A stretch of 64,000 nt of DNA from Sistotremastrum niveocremeum HHB9708 (lineage: Eukaryota > Basidiomycota > Agaricomycetes > Sistotremastrales > Sistotremastraceae): assembly GCA_001630475.1 (NCBI GenBank), contig KV419434.1:237528-301527 (forward strand). Direction: 5' to 3'. A model generated the notes under the pieces. It saw nothing but the letters and a program-made list of their open reading frames with translations. It was not told where the DNA came from and did no database searches. The position numbers and the translations under genes were made by a program. This document shows, piece after piece, positions 24,323 to 36,236 of this stretch (position 1 is its first letter; each line of letters starts with the position of its first letter).

Positions 24323-25063
24323 TTAGTTTCGAGGAGGTTGTTCCCAGCGAACGCAATAGAACGTGTCCTGCCTGGGGATTGGGAACTGATGTGGCTGATT
24401 GTGGTCCTCCTCTACAGCGAAGTTCAGACCTCGTGCAACGGCGTCCGCAGGATCGATGGCAACCGGCCTGGATGAGTTGGCAACCGACGGAGGAGAAGGA
24501 GAAGCATTGAGAGCAGTGTCTGGCTCCTCATATTCCGCTTCATCAATCTCGGTTGGCACGGGGCTCGGGACTCGATCTGCATAGAAGTTGTTTACTCCTG
24601 GTACTCCAAAGATGAATCCTCGGAGGACTGGCTGAGGAGGTGGTGGGTGCATGGCCGGCGGTTCGGTGCCAATGGGCGGGAGATGGGGAGGTGGTGGGCT
24701 CTGAGGAGTGAGAGGAAGCGGATCGTCGACGGGGATGGGAAGCGGATCGTCGACAGGGACAGGCAAAGGGTGAATGAGAGGTGTATTGGGTGGGGTAGTC
24801 GACGGCGGTGCCTCAGCCTCGGGAGCTGGAGAGTTTAGTCGTTGGTCTGGCAAATTAAGAGTCGGTCGACTTGTTGGTGAAACGGAATGCGAACGGGAGG
24901 CATGGGTTAACACCTCCTTGCGGATAGAAAGCCGCACGATCTCCTTTCTATATCTATTGTAAGTAAATATTGGATTTGAGGTAAAGACAGAGACTTACAG
25001 ATGAGGATCTCCGTAGGGCCAGTGGATGTTATGCGACCGCACACGGCGGAGACGTTCAACCAT
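24323..25063 (-). CDS. Proline-rich hypothetical protein
   Basis: Two exons, 25063-24999 and 24947-24323, join in phase to 229 residues. The N-terminus (MVERLRRVRSHNIHWPYGDP) leads into a basic segment, then a proline-rich middle with a near-perfect short repeat (PVPVDDPLP / PIPVDDPLP) and PPPP runs, then a C-terminus with FIFGVPGVNNFYADR and PTEIDEAEYEEPD. The middle is likely disordered. The N-terminal HWPYGDP motif occurs in my memory in other basidiomycete hypothetical proteins, but I cannot name a family. It diverges from the DUF6532 gene across about 240 bp, so the two may share a promoter. Confidence 0.55.
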
Positions 25064-25305
25064 CGTTGCGTAAGTCGAAAATGTTGAAGTCGATGCCGAC
25101 CACAGAGCTTTAAGCCTTGAAGACTTTCAGGATTATTCGTGCATGTTCCAGAATGCCGTGGAACTCTTTAGCGTGAGTGAGAGCTGAGTTTGAGAAGCAA
25201 GTTCCACGTCAGCTAAGATTCGGCTATACAGCTATACAGACCAAACCTTATCCATCGATTCCACGACATCACCCTCAGCATCTCCTTGAACGTTGTTCGT
25301 AGCTC

Positions 25306-28215
25306 ATGGCTCCCCCGAAAGGGCGCAACACGTCTTCGACTTCAAAATCTAAGAGAAGAACCACAAATTCTGAGGAAGGTGTCATAGTGAGTACTCGTGC
25401 TTAGTAGAATCTTCAAAAAAGCTGACGTGGCAAAGAGTGAGGATGTCCCTGTCCCTACAACCAAAGGATCATCAGTTGCAAAACATCGCTCGAGCTTGAA
25501 CAAGGAAAATGTCCCAGCATCATCAGGTCCGGAACCGACGAGGAGGTCTGGAAGACTAATGACGGCGGTGAGGACTGAGAAGGGGGAAGCTTTAGGTGCG
25601 TTGTGAGGTGGCTATCGATCTTGTGCCGGCTTAAATCTTGGATGCAGATGCTTCAATTGCCAAAGACAATGTTCGTCGGGCCCTTGCAACCAGAACAAAT
25701 AACAGTGCCGGCCGATCTCGAAAGCGGATAGCATCAGCTATAGATGGCGAAACTGAAGACAATGCTCAACAACACTCCTCCAAACGAGCCAAGGTGTCAT
25801 CTAGGGCAAAAGCGAAAGAGGTGCCAGTCATCGAGTCGGAGGACGATGAGGACGATGAGGATGAAGATGGTGATGTTAGGGTTATCCCTAAGACCAGGGT
25901 AAGTCCGACTATCAATGAAAGAAGACAATCGCCTGATTCGACTCTCAGTTTGAGATTGTCGCTCGTCAAGATAATCGTAGCTCAGACGTACCTCCGACTT
26001 TCACCTCCATTGCCACACAGAAAGTCCTCCAGTCGTCGAACCGCTCTTCATCTCACGATCATTGTCAGCATCATGAGGTACTCATGGGCCTATTTCCTAT
26101 TCCGTCATTCCAGTTCTCCTAACTTGAGTTTGTAGGCGGTCGGGGAAAATCCATCCGACACCATCCATTCTTCAACTCCTCCCCTAGTCTCAGACTCTGC
26201 ACCTTCTAACGGAAACCTTCACGGCAGTCAGATCGTTGTTAGCTCTCATGGATCAAGAGCAAAGAAGACTACGCGCCAGCTCCAACCCTTGTCCAGCACG
26301 ATCCTCTCGCCAAATCGATCCCAGACCCCAGGCCTTGCAGACTCGGATCGGTATGAAAGCGTACCTGTAACGGCGAAGGCAAAAACGTCGAGACTGAGTC
26401 AGGTATGTCTCCCCTCAACTTATAACCAGATGAACGCTCACAAATTGAGTGCAGGGAAGCAACAAGGAACCGGGTTCTGACCCGAATAGGGGCAGGTCCC
26501 GTTCTCCCAGGAGTGCTGTCCCTCGTCTTTCCGTTGGGAGAGACAGTCGCTCGAGATCGCCACGTAGATCAACTGCCGTCGAACGATACCCCACCTCACG
26601 CCCAATGCGCGCTTCACCAACTTCTGCTCGCCTGCAACCATCTAATCGGAGAGATCAGGATGCAGAGCTTCTTTCGGATGACGCTGACCTTTTGCAGTCG
26701 CAGGCTCCGTCAGAGGTCTCACTTGGTGGGAATACCGATCGGGAAGTTGGCGAAGAAGGAAGCAATGAGGAGGTCGGTGAAGACGAAAGTGACATGGGCT
26801 CGGGCAAAGGTGATGTGACCAGTGATGAAGATATGCATGTTCACAACAACGAACTTAGTGATGCCGATCGTGATGCTGATGACGAAGAAACTGGGGTAGA
26901 GGCTACCCGACCAGGCGAGAAAAATCTGGCAAAGCAGGCTCATCGTCGCAGCCGCCGAAGAACCCTTGAAGAGAAATATCCCAAGACCATCAAACACTAC
27001 TATCGGGACGAACAGAACAAGGTAGTGCCGCGTCGTAACCCAGCCTATACAAAAGGCAAAGTCAATCGCTGGCAGTATCACCCTAAGTATCGGAAGATTT
27101 TTGAGAGGGCCTGGGTTACCTTCGAATTTCTGATGCTCATGAATTCCGTCTTTCCTCGTCCTGAGCAGGAGCGTAAAATGGCAATCAAAGCCTGGATGGA
27201 CTCGTGTGCGCACTTTGGCGTTGACTATGGCTTCGACGACTTCATTCTTCAAAATGTAAGTGTTTACTTCTTTGTTTGCTCCACTGTTGACTGCTACATC
27301 CTTTACAGATCGCACAGCGCACGTGGCAACTCCGCGGAGAGATGAAGACTGTCGCCAAAACACAATTAGCGTATTACGGTTTTGTTGACAGTACTTCCCG
27401 CAAAGTCATGAAGAAAAATCGGAAGAACTATCGTCTTCTGGTGAAGAAAAACCGTTTCATATTTCAGGCAAGTCGATCATATTAATATGCCATTATGGTG
27501 TCTGCTGACCATGACGACAACCGCTCCCTGCAGAATCCACATGACAAAAACGATCATCGTATATATTACAATCAGTCGATTGCCACAGTCTTGCGCGAGA
27601 CTCTATTCAAAAAAGGAAAAGTAGGGGACCATTTCCTTGCCGAATTTCGGCGCGTACCATTCCAGAGCACCCTCATAGCATTTGCGGCGACGGCGGTATG
27701 TTACATCTTCATTACCAATAAGTTATTTAATCAAGCACTAGATACAAAATGTCCTGGATGAGTACAAGAAAGGTTACTGGGCCCCGATCAAATTCTCCGC
27801 CGAGACGTATAAGAAGGTCTATCTACAGCACCAAGAAACTATGCGAAAGTTATCGCATGCGGGACCGAATGGCGATATGGCAATGGATCGCTTGACAAAA
27901 CATATTGAACACGATCTTTAGTACGTATGCTTCACTGTAGTTGCACCGATCTAACCGGAACATATGTCTAGTATCCATTTGCAGGACCTAGACGAATGGG
28001 ACGAAGATGTTGACGCGGTCTTCGACGACGACAAACTCAAGCTACAAGCCGATGCCATAGTTGGTGCTGAAGAGTCTGCAAGTTCTGTCGGTGATTCAAG
28101 TTCTGGCTCAGATTCGGAGGATGAAAGCTTGGATGGTGAAAGCGAAATTGAAGCTGTGCCAGGGAAAGGGAAAGGGGCGAAAAGGTCAGCGAAGGCTTGC
28201 GGGCGCGGTGCATGA
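25306..28215 (+). CDS. DUF6532-domain protein with long charged N-terminus
   Basis: Ten exons fit in phase: 25306-25386, 25436-25595, 25648-25898, 25949-26077, 26136-26402, 26455-27255, 27309-27467, 27534-27695, 27742-27920 and 27972-28215, about 810 residues. The first 450 residues are low-complexity: basic KSKR patches, an acidic run near residue 120 (DEDDEDED), RS-type repeats (RSRSPR) and a second acidic region. From about 470 a DUF6532 domain is recognisable by RTWQLRGEMKT, YYGF, NPHD, the FAATAIQNVLDEY segment and YLQHQETM. The C-terminus is acidic and serine-rich, ending with a basic patch. DUF6532 is a large mushroom-specific family of unknown role; charge pattern and RS repeats suggest a nuclear protein (inference). 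Intron 7 has a GC donor at 27468. Confidence 0.8.
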
Positions 28216-29045
28216 GAGACATGATCAGACACCGCTGTTTTTTCGAGTGAATGTGCGGCAATCGGTCTAGTTTTGAGATCATAAGATATGGTAGATCTGC
28301 GCTGTATCCATCCGTCATCTATGACCTATACCTATAGAGCCACTAATTTGACTATGCTTGTGAGCTACAGCACGATGATTTGATTCCCTCGGATTTTAAG
28401 TACTTAATTCCGAACTCCCCAACGTCACCGTCGTCGCGTAGCGTTGAAACAACAGCACTGCCGAATATCTACCAGGCGGCCACATCACGACTATCTAGGC
28501 AATATCTAACAGTCTCATACTATTCTGGAATGTATCAAGCAACCGCATGGCATCTATGCTAGACATGTCGGTGAACCTTGACTGTCTATGGGGTGGCTAT
28601 GAAGGGGCTACAGGACGCTATCAACAGGGGGGCATGGCCATGGCGACTACTGACCTATACAACACTATATCTCGCCCCGTAGTCTCTAGGAATCCAAGGG
28701 GGGCTTTCCTGATGTTCCCACTATAGCACTGCTTTGGTGCACCCACTGTAGAGACCCAACAATAGCTTCCGTGTTATCTTTTCTTTCTGTATTAATTTCT
28801 CCTTTTACCTTTGACTTCAGACCGATATCAAGACCTCGTTGGTTTTCTCGCATTTCTATCTATTTTCTAACCATGACCACCGAGGATATACCAGATTGAG
28901 TTTCCTTGAGGAAAAGACCATGCTCTCGCAACGCTAAGTGTGATCTATTAAGGCAGTCTACTTCTCAGGGTGCAGTAGTACGACCATCAAGACAGTTTAC
29001 GACCTCCATCACCGCAGGCCAATCCCCTTCGAGCTTATCATAAGA
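28216..29045. other. Convergent intergenic region with G-run block
   Basis: About 0.8 kb between convergent genes. Around 28560-28760 it has runs of G (GGGGGGCTTTCCTGATG) and CTATGG words resembling, on the opposite strand, the block at 19.0-19.2 kb. It could be a small non-autonomous element; ends are not identified. Confidence 0.3.
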
Positions 29046-31124
29046 TCACGTCCGAGCTCCGCAATCCGATTCTCGCCGACAAATTGTCTTTTCTCCCAAG
29101 ACTCTCCAACGCTCCGTACTCATGTTCGTCTCCATCCCACCCTCCACTCCTCGACGCGCATCACACCATATTATCCGAGGATTGAGGATGAGACAATTGA
29201 GAAGTTTGACGCGCGGATCTGCTTCTTCGCCCGGTACGCGTACTGCGACTCGAGTATGCATGACGATAATGTCGTCTTTGATTTGGACGATCAATATTTG
29301 AAATGCCTTTTCCCTTCCGAAAGCGTTGATCGGGCTTCACTGTGGAGAGACGTACTTGGTCGGAATTGAGGGAGAGCGAGAAAAGCTTGTTGTATTCAAC
29401 GTTGCATACACAATACAGTGAATACACCTTCAACAGCATTCAAAAGTACCATTGCTACTCTTCATAGAGACGACGCCGAATCATCCAAATCCGTTGAACT
29501 CAATACTGGATGATACAGACCTTCTCGACACTCGGCCACTCTCGACTCAAGTGCAAATATATCTTCCCATGTACCGGATCAATATGTCCAATCTGACACT
29601 CAACTTCCAAATGCTCCGGAATCAACGCAGCTCCAAGATTCTCGAATACGCATTTCAGAACCTGCATTCTTCCATAATTCAAAAAAACCACAGGAACAGA
29701 CGAGCCGAATGGCTCCGATAGTCCATCCCACGTCGGTCTGTCTTTCGAGTTCAAGAATTGAGAGAAAGGATTCCATGATAAGTAATCTTTTAAGGGTATG
29801 AGGGAGCCTATCTCGAGTTTGTGGGTGGAGGGATCGAAGAGGATGGGATTTAGGGTTGTCGTCATCTTGCGTTGGCCGCGGATGATGTCGTATTGGGTGA
29901 AGTCGAAGATGTGTTTGAGGCCGCGGGATGATGCGAGGGAGAGGTTTAGAGCTGGGATTTTCTGGGGGATGTTGAGGCCTGCGACTGTGTGAGCTGGAAG
30001 AATGCTCCATCGGCTCGCATCGATGTTGCGGGTCTGCGTTTGAGCCGGAGAAGCATCGTCCAGCTTGGAAGACGAAAATTCGATGATACGGAAGGAAATG
30101 TGTCCCAGAATTTTTAAAACGAGATAGTTATCCTGTAGGTTCGACGAGAAGAACGTGCGCTGTAAGGTCTAGATAATATTTTTCGTGAGTTTCCAAACAG
30201 TTATCAGGAAGATCACGCCGAACCTTGAATTCCATTAACTCGAAGTCAACATCTAATCGAGCGCCTGATTGTGTCACCCAGTTCAGGACGTAGATACTGT
30301 CGTTGGCGAGAAAGGCGATGATGGATTTTCGGACTGAATAGACGTCTCCTTCAATTTTTCCCAAGTTTCGGATGTGCAGTGCAATTGGAGGATGAACCAC
30401 ATCGTAAGTGTCGGAGTCCAATGAGAATTTGAGCTTGATGATCCAGAATCTCTGGCTTACGACGCAGAGGAAGGAGAACGTCAGTACAATCGATAAGGTA
30501 TTAAAGTCACGACGCACTCATTCTGAACAGTCCGTTCAAGGATGACAACGACCACCAGCCCATCACCCAATATTTCAACTTCACATCCAACAATCTTTCC
30601 TTCAGCGCTAAAGACCTCATCCATATCCCCAGTGGAGCTACACGTCGCTCGAGTCGAGTGAATCCAAACGTTCGATTCGTTATGTACGACCATCCACTGT
30701 CCTCCATAAATTGGTTTACTGGGATACGTCAGTCCGTCGGAGGCGGTACAGTCGAATACCACGCGGGACGAGATAGGGGTTGGGTGATTTTTATTTAGAT
30801 TTGAGGAGATTTGGCGAGATCGGAGGGCGTGGCGGAATATGAGAGGAGGGGGGAGGGAAGAGGAGAGTGTGTATCCGGTTGGGAGGGGGATGTTGGAGGG
30901 ATCGGCTGCATTGGTCCAGACGGAGGGAAAGAATCTGGTGACGGCGTAACAGGCTCTCATGCTCTATTGATTTGAATGATTTGGAAGATAGGAATGAGGG
31001 ATTGATAACGGATGAAAGATGAGGAGGGACGTACGAGCGCGAGGGACACGATGTCGTGGATGTATAATCCGTTGAGGATGTGCAGATAAATTTCTGAACG
31101 ACGGAGGTTCTGAATACGGGACAT
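29046..31124 (-). CDS. F-box-like protein
   Basis: Six exons on the - strand fit in phase: 31124-31035, 30963-30518, 30455-30224, 30168-29521, 29427-29356 and 29306-29046, about 582 residues. The N-terminus (EIYLHILNGLYIHDIVSLALSMRA then CYAVTR...PSVW) has the spacing of a basidiomycete F-box, which binds Skp1 in SCF ubiquitin ligases. The rest probably folds as the substrate-binding part: repeated hydrophobic strands such as VVVVILERT, FWIIKLKF and IYVLNW recall WD40- or beta-propeller-like repeats seen in such proteins, but no clear motif is present. The last two exons were added because the frame continues exactly (EWPSVEK into VYSLY) and reads sensibly to a stop; an earlier stop at 29500 would apply if that intron were retained. 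Confidence 0.65.
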
Positions 31125-31731
31125 GGATTTCTAGCACTTGATGGCTAAGACTATGTGTGAATTGACATGAACCTATGAAAGACTTACAATTGATTGAGTT
31201 ACGCCCTATTGCCCAAGAGTCGAAGGATGCAGGACTGGTGTCGTTGCTGGACTTGGATTGGATGGTAGCGGCACCTGATTGGAGGATATGAACGTCGCAT
31301 TGAACGGTGACTGTGACAAGGCGCCAATACGTAGGATTAATCCCAGTCCTTTACTTTCATTTGCTGTAGCGTAGTTTGCCATTTGTGGAGGTCCTCGCAA
31401 GGGTCCTCGAGTAGTCAAACACAGCACAACACCGTGACTGGCATCGATGATCGAAATGGGCGTCTTTCTTTCAATATTTTCTCCAGCATTATTTCGACGT
31501 CGGTTTGACAGCTTCACGCCGGGTTGATGGTGTCGTGTTGATAACATTATAACTCTGACGCCTATCTCATCTCGAACCTCGACTTGTTACCTCAAATGGC
31601 TCGCGAAGCTCACTTCGAAGCAAGAAACCAGTCCCCGGTTCCACGCTCACCTCGAATTCTACATCCCGGACTTCAGGCCTCTACAGTTGTATGATTTTTT
31701 TTACATAGCCATCCTGTGCGCCGCGTTCCAA
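31125..31731. other. Intergenic with one unsupported 113-codon frame
   Basis: About 0.6 kb. The - strand frame 31547-31206 has no recognisable motif or paralogue, so I do not call a gene. The rest holds the promoter of the F-box-like gene and the 3' end of the orphan copy B. Confidence 0.3.
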
Positions 31732-33604
31732 TCAGCTTCCCCCTATCCATTTGACCATTTGATCAGCCGAACTGTTGGACGCCTGTTGTTTATTTGAACC
31801 AGCTTGGATATACTTAGGCCAACAAACACCATTGACTAATATAGCTGTTTTTAGCTGACTGATACTGATGACTGCCTCCGTGAAAGCTTACCTATAGGGT
31901 ATGCCTGCCACAATTTGTTATTCTCGGTCGTCTCCCATTTCAAATCCACGTGGTGCTGTTGCGCCAACTCTTCAAGTTGTTCGACGTTCGGACGAGTTGG
32001 GTCGAAATTCGTAAACCTGATTAGCTCTCTGAAGTCTGTCTCGGTGATCTGTGAAGAGAGTTGAGGATCATGTCCGCCGTCCGAGTGAAGTGTCGTATCC
32101 CAGAAAACCACTTGAAATTTTAGACCGGACGTCAGACCAGCAATTATTCAGGGGTACCTTTTTTTCCGGCCATCAATTGAGCTGTAGGCGATTTAAAATG
32201 CTCCACGTATGAGGACAGAATGGAAGCGTCTGGAACACCGTCCCGTTCACATAGCTGATAGTATGTTAGCCGAATGCCTGTGATTCGTTCACAACGGCGT
32301 ACCTGTTGGAATAATGGAATCTCGTCGTCATGTATTGCAACTACATCGGCATTCGAGGCCTTGAGTAGGTTCGTGACTCAGTACCTCCGAGAACAGAGGA
32401 TCTAACGTCACCTCAAAATAATGATCTGCCAGATTATCGTACAAAGATTGGTCCTGAGCTAGAATGAGTTTTCAGCCGATTTCGAAGACGAGAGACCGCG
32501 GACTGGAATAATGTGAGGAAAAGCTTCAATGACCGAGTCATCATCTTCCGGCGGAGGTTTTGGAAGGGTGTGCGGGCCGGCCGAGGCCTTCATTGAAGTT
32601 CGCTCTTTGAGCCGCCAGCCCTTGATGAATACGCCTTGATCTCTATTTGAGAATGCCGGAGGTTCATTCCATGGAATGTATTGATGGGGAGGGCGATTAT
32701 TGTCTATGAGTTCTGGTCCCCGTCTATAGTCCACTCCAGGTTCTTGGGTCCGTTCTAGGGAAATTGAAGCCTGGATTAAACCTGTTACTCCCACTCCAAC
32801 CCCATACTGCACTTGTTTTGATCTAAAGGTGGCGCGTTCCCACGACTTTGCTCTACAACATCCGGTGATGGTGACAAGGTCCGAGAGGGATATTCTATCG
32901 TGCATTGTCTCTTTAAGAAAGGTTTTCCAGATGTCGAGATTATCAATGAGATAATCTTTGAGATCGTCATGGAACGGCTGCTTCATATCATAGGACACGT
33001 GATCGTCTGTGAACAAAACAGCCCCTTTTCCGTGGTCTGCTAAGAGCGAGATTTTAGCGCCAGTAAGACCGCTGTAAAATACAAATAAAATCAGAGAGGA
33101 GCGTGTAATATAGATAAAAACGGAACCCCGAGAATTCCAAGCTGATGCCTGCCTTGAAGTGATTTTTACCAAGAAAGAACCTCGGACCCTTTTGAGAACT
33201 CGACAACAGGAGTTTGTTGAAATCAGAAACTCCATCAGGAACAAATCCTCTGAAATCATTCGGAGGCTGATAACCACCGAGTCTGAAATGTTCTTCCGCT
33301 TCGCGACGAAGCATGACGTTGAAAAGCCGAATGAAACGACCGTCCCTGTTTTAAGCATCAATAAATGTTGAACATGAGATTTTGTATAAAAATGCCTGAT
33401 ATATCCCATATCTCCAGGCGATATGACATATGAGTCCGGTTCTGGATTCCACAAAGGAAAACCCATCCCACAATGCAAGAGTTGTTCTGCATAGAGACGG
33501 GCAGATGCAGGAGCTAGTCCTATTGGGAGGGGGTTGGATTCAGTTAATTGTTCCGCCACATTCGAGGAACGGAATCCCCAGCTGGGGAGCCAAGAGGGTG
33601 GCAT
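31732..33604 (-). CDS. Orphan family protein, copy B
   Basis: Paralogue of the gene at 16.5-18.6 kb; unrecognised family. Exons: 33604-33396, 33345-33127, 33071-32504, 32453-32412, 32359-32303, 32254-32158, 32110-31892 and 31844-31732, about 507 residues. The motifs listed for copy A recur ([59 protein letters not shown]). It is shorter mainly in exon 7 (219 against 375 nt) and ends differently after SADQ. The first intron has a GC donor (33395). The C-terminal half has changed far more than the N-terminal half, which suggests the N-terminal and central part is the conserved functional unit. No stop interrupts it. Confidence 0.72.
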
Positions 33605-34584
33605 GGTAATGACCGACCATCGAGGAGCGTTCACCTCATCTATATCTTGGTGCGAGTTAATTATCGAGGGGCGGTGACGGCTGAGAACGTGGTCTTGTCA
33701 TTGTCGGCCACGCATTCAATTTGGTACAAACGCCCTTGAAACGGTAGTCTGTGGCCGTGTTGAGTTGGTTCACTGCTCTAAAATTGTCTGAGCACGTTTG
33801 GCTCAAAAGTTTGGAGATAGCAAAATATTCATCTCCGCAAAAGAATTCGGAGCCTCTGATGGTATAGACTAGCTCATGGACTCGATTGCATATATCGGCT
33901 GGGATAGTCGGTTTTGGTTTTTCGCGAGTATTAGCAAGAACTGTGTTCGTATTTCTTCTCAAATCGATCACGGAGCTGATGCCTGCGCAGCCACGGGAAA
34001 TGCCGTGATAGCACTGCCGTGCATGCACCTCACCCCTCGTGCGTCTACCAGCGTAACAAGATATTGAAGCACGATAGATATATTCGGACCAAATATTGTT
34101 ATATGACGGAGGGTGCATATACGTTGGCCTGTAGCTTCGCAGCAATACGACATGACACTGGGATGAATCCGATCGTAACGCCCAAACAGTAGAACACCAG
34201 GTAAAGAGGTCAAGGGAACAGTCCAGCGCTAACACAGCCCCATAACATGCGTTGAGAAGCTTGAGCTCGTCGGACTGAATGACATGAGTGGAATCACTAT
34301 GAAGTGGAGAAGACAAGATGCCATCAGGGCCTCGTGTGGTACGCGCGATAGGGTGATAGACAGGTGGACGAGGTATCGAAGAAGCCCAGTATGCCAAGTC
34401 TCAATGTCTGGGAGAAGTCATAGTCAGGAATGGTATCAAAGTTGACGAAGGAGACGAAAGAGACCCAGGTGGACACAAGACTCGCCCATCATCCAACTCC
34501 AAGTTCGAAATAACGTTTTGTTCCACGTTGAAATCCTAGAGATATAGTATATCGGCGACGTTGGTGACGTAACGCGTGCAGCTG
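33605..34584. other. Intergenic with a 246-codon frame of unknown status
   Basis: A - strand open frame (34397-33657) is long for chance, yet another frame over the same DNA (34213-33968) reads as a more hydrophobic, membrane-like stretch. Neither has a motif I can name, and no splice model joins them convincingly. It may be a decayed membrane-protein gene. Confidence 0.25.
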
Positions 34585-35943
34585 TCAATGTTCTGTGTGG
34601 GGGACGTCTTTCAACCAATCGGAAATCTTGAGTCTCTCAGAATCTCGTTCCTCCTGATACGCAGCCTGAACCTGCGGCAAACGGCTCCAAAACAGCCCTA
34701 CAGCTGCCATCGCGATGTCCGCTTCGACCAAGTTCGGATCCGACACGTAAGACGACTCAGAGTCCCATTCCGATTCACTATCGTCATCCCCTTCGCTGAT
34801 TCTGGGATGCGATGATAAACCAGATTCCGTTCTATGACGGATACGATCGAATGCTTTGGTCGGTAATTGGTCTGGGCGAGGGAATCGTTCTTGTGTGGTC
34901 AATATATCCATGTGCTTCCCCCATTTATAAAGTGCGGATGCCCCGTAAACATAATGCAATAGTATATCGGACGGAAATGATGAAGGATTGAGCGTTGAAG
35001 TGGAGAAAGTTGCGTCGCGACAGTTGGGATATGCGGCGGCTGTAGGCGGTGAAGGGTTACCGAGCCAATGTAGAGTGCAACGCGAATGCGGGGGGTTGAA
35101 TGAGTCGGTGTTCGGATTTGGGTGCTTGGAGGAGTGGATATCGGTGGTGGTGAGTATTTCGTTTGGGGTCTATGGATGGCGTCAGCTTGGTTTAGGTAAT
35201 GAATGTCGGATTACATACCTTGATGATACCGATGTTTCTTGAACGGAAGGAAGCGTGAATGGGAGAATGGACCAGGAGACCATTTCGGATGTCGTTGATG
35301 TCTGTCAACGGCTGCGAGGACGTTGATGAGTCGGTACGAGTACTTCGAAGTTCGATAATTTGACGGAACCACTGTTATGTACTTAGTTAGTAAGTTATGA
35401 GGATGTGAGGTGAGAGAATTATACACGTTCGCCTCGCTTCAATGGAATGATGTGCATGGCGTGACAGCCTTCGTTGGCAGCAAAGCCGCCGAAGACGCAG
35501 CACTTGTCGCGTTGAAGGATAGAGCTACGGAAGGAAGGTGATCGATTAGTCCCATTTGATGATTTAAGTATGTGTCTTGAGTTTCTGACAACCTCGATGT
35601 CAACTATGCTTTGCCGAAATCCTGATAAAAATTTAGTAAATGGTTTTCTTCGGCCTCGAGCTGGACACGTACCCATACCACCCTCAGGCACATAGTAATA
35701 TCTGGAATACATCATATCCTCTGCTTCGAGAGAAACTTCGATGCCATGATGTCCGCCAGGAGCAGTCCTCAAAGTCCCAATTTCACCACGGATGCACCAA
35801 CCCAAATATCTCAGATATTTATGAGGCTTCGGAGTAATACTCGCGATCTTGGACAGTGGGATATGGAGGAAGACTTCTTGATTGTCTTGAGAGATGTAGA
35901 AGACGAGGTCTATGAATATTTCCTGAGGCAGGGACGAGTTCAT
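34585..35943 (-). CDS. HNH-nuclease-domain protein
   Basis: Four exons on the - strand fit in phase: 35943-35673, 35621-35425, 35371-35219 and 35169-34585, about 401 residues. The HNH region is RDKCCVFGG, then CHAMHIIPLKRG (His144 and His147), then DINDIRNGLLV with Asn182 or Asn186 and a following His (SPIHASF), the order found in the fungal HNH_2 group. The N-terminal part (IPLSKI...RYLGWCI) and the C-terminal LHYVYGASALYKWGKHM with an acidic stretch are also usual for this group. The metal and DNA-binding residues appear present, so nuclease activity is possible, but the mushroom members are of unknown function. The start at MNSS was preferred over an upstream Met at 35991. It is divergently paired with the kinase at 36237. 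Confidence 0.75.
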
Positions 35944-36236
35944 CGAAACGACGAAAAAGAACGAGCCTGGGGAAGAACGCGTTACTGTCACAAGGTCTTG
36001 TCACACGATTTGTCATAGCCTCGCCTTGATGGCATCTTCGGCACGCTGTTGAAGTGGACAGCAAGACAGTGTTCGAACCCTTGCGCCATCCTTAATTTCG
36101 AACTGCTCGGAGATCCGAAAATGATCAATGAAACACAGCGCGCAGCCCAAAACACGTGTACCTCCATCTTTTCCTACAAAAGCGACTCTGCGATGCCTCG
36201 AGGAGTCGTAGCTCTCTTTGCTCTTGCCTCTAACCC
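35944..36236. promoter_or_regulatory. Bidirectional promoter region (inferred)
   Basis: The 293 bp between the HNH gene and kinase gene starts must contain both promoters. No specific element can be pointed out. Confidence 0.35.

Noticed and set aside
33657-34397. 246-codon open frame on the - strand as a gene
   Set aside because: Competing frame over the same DNA and no recognisable domain; kept only as a region note.
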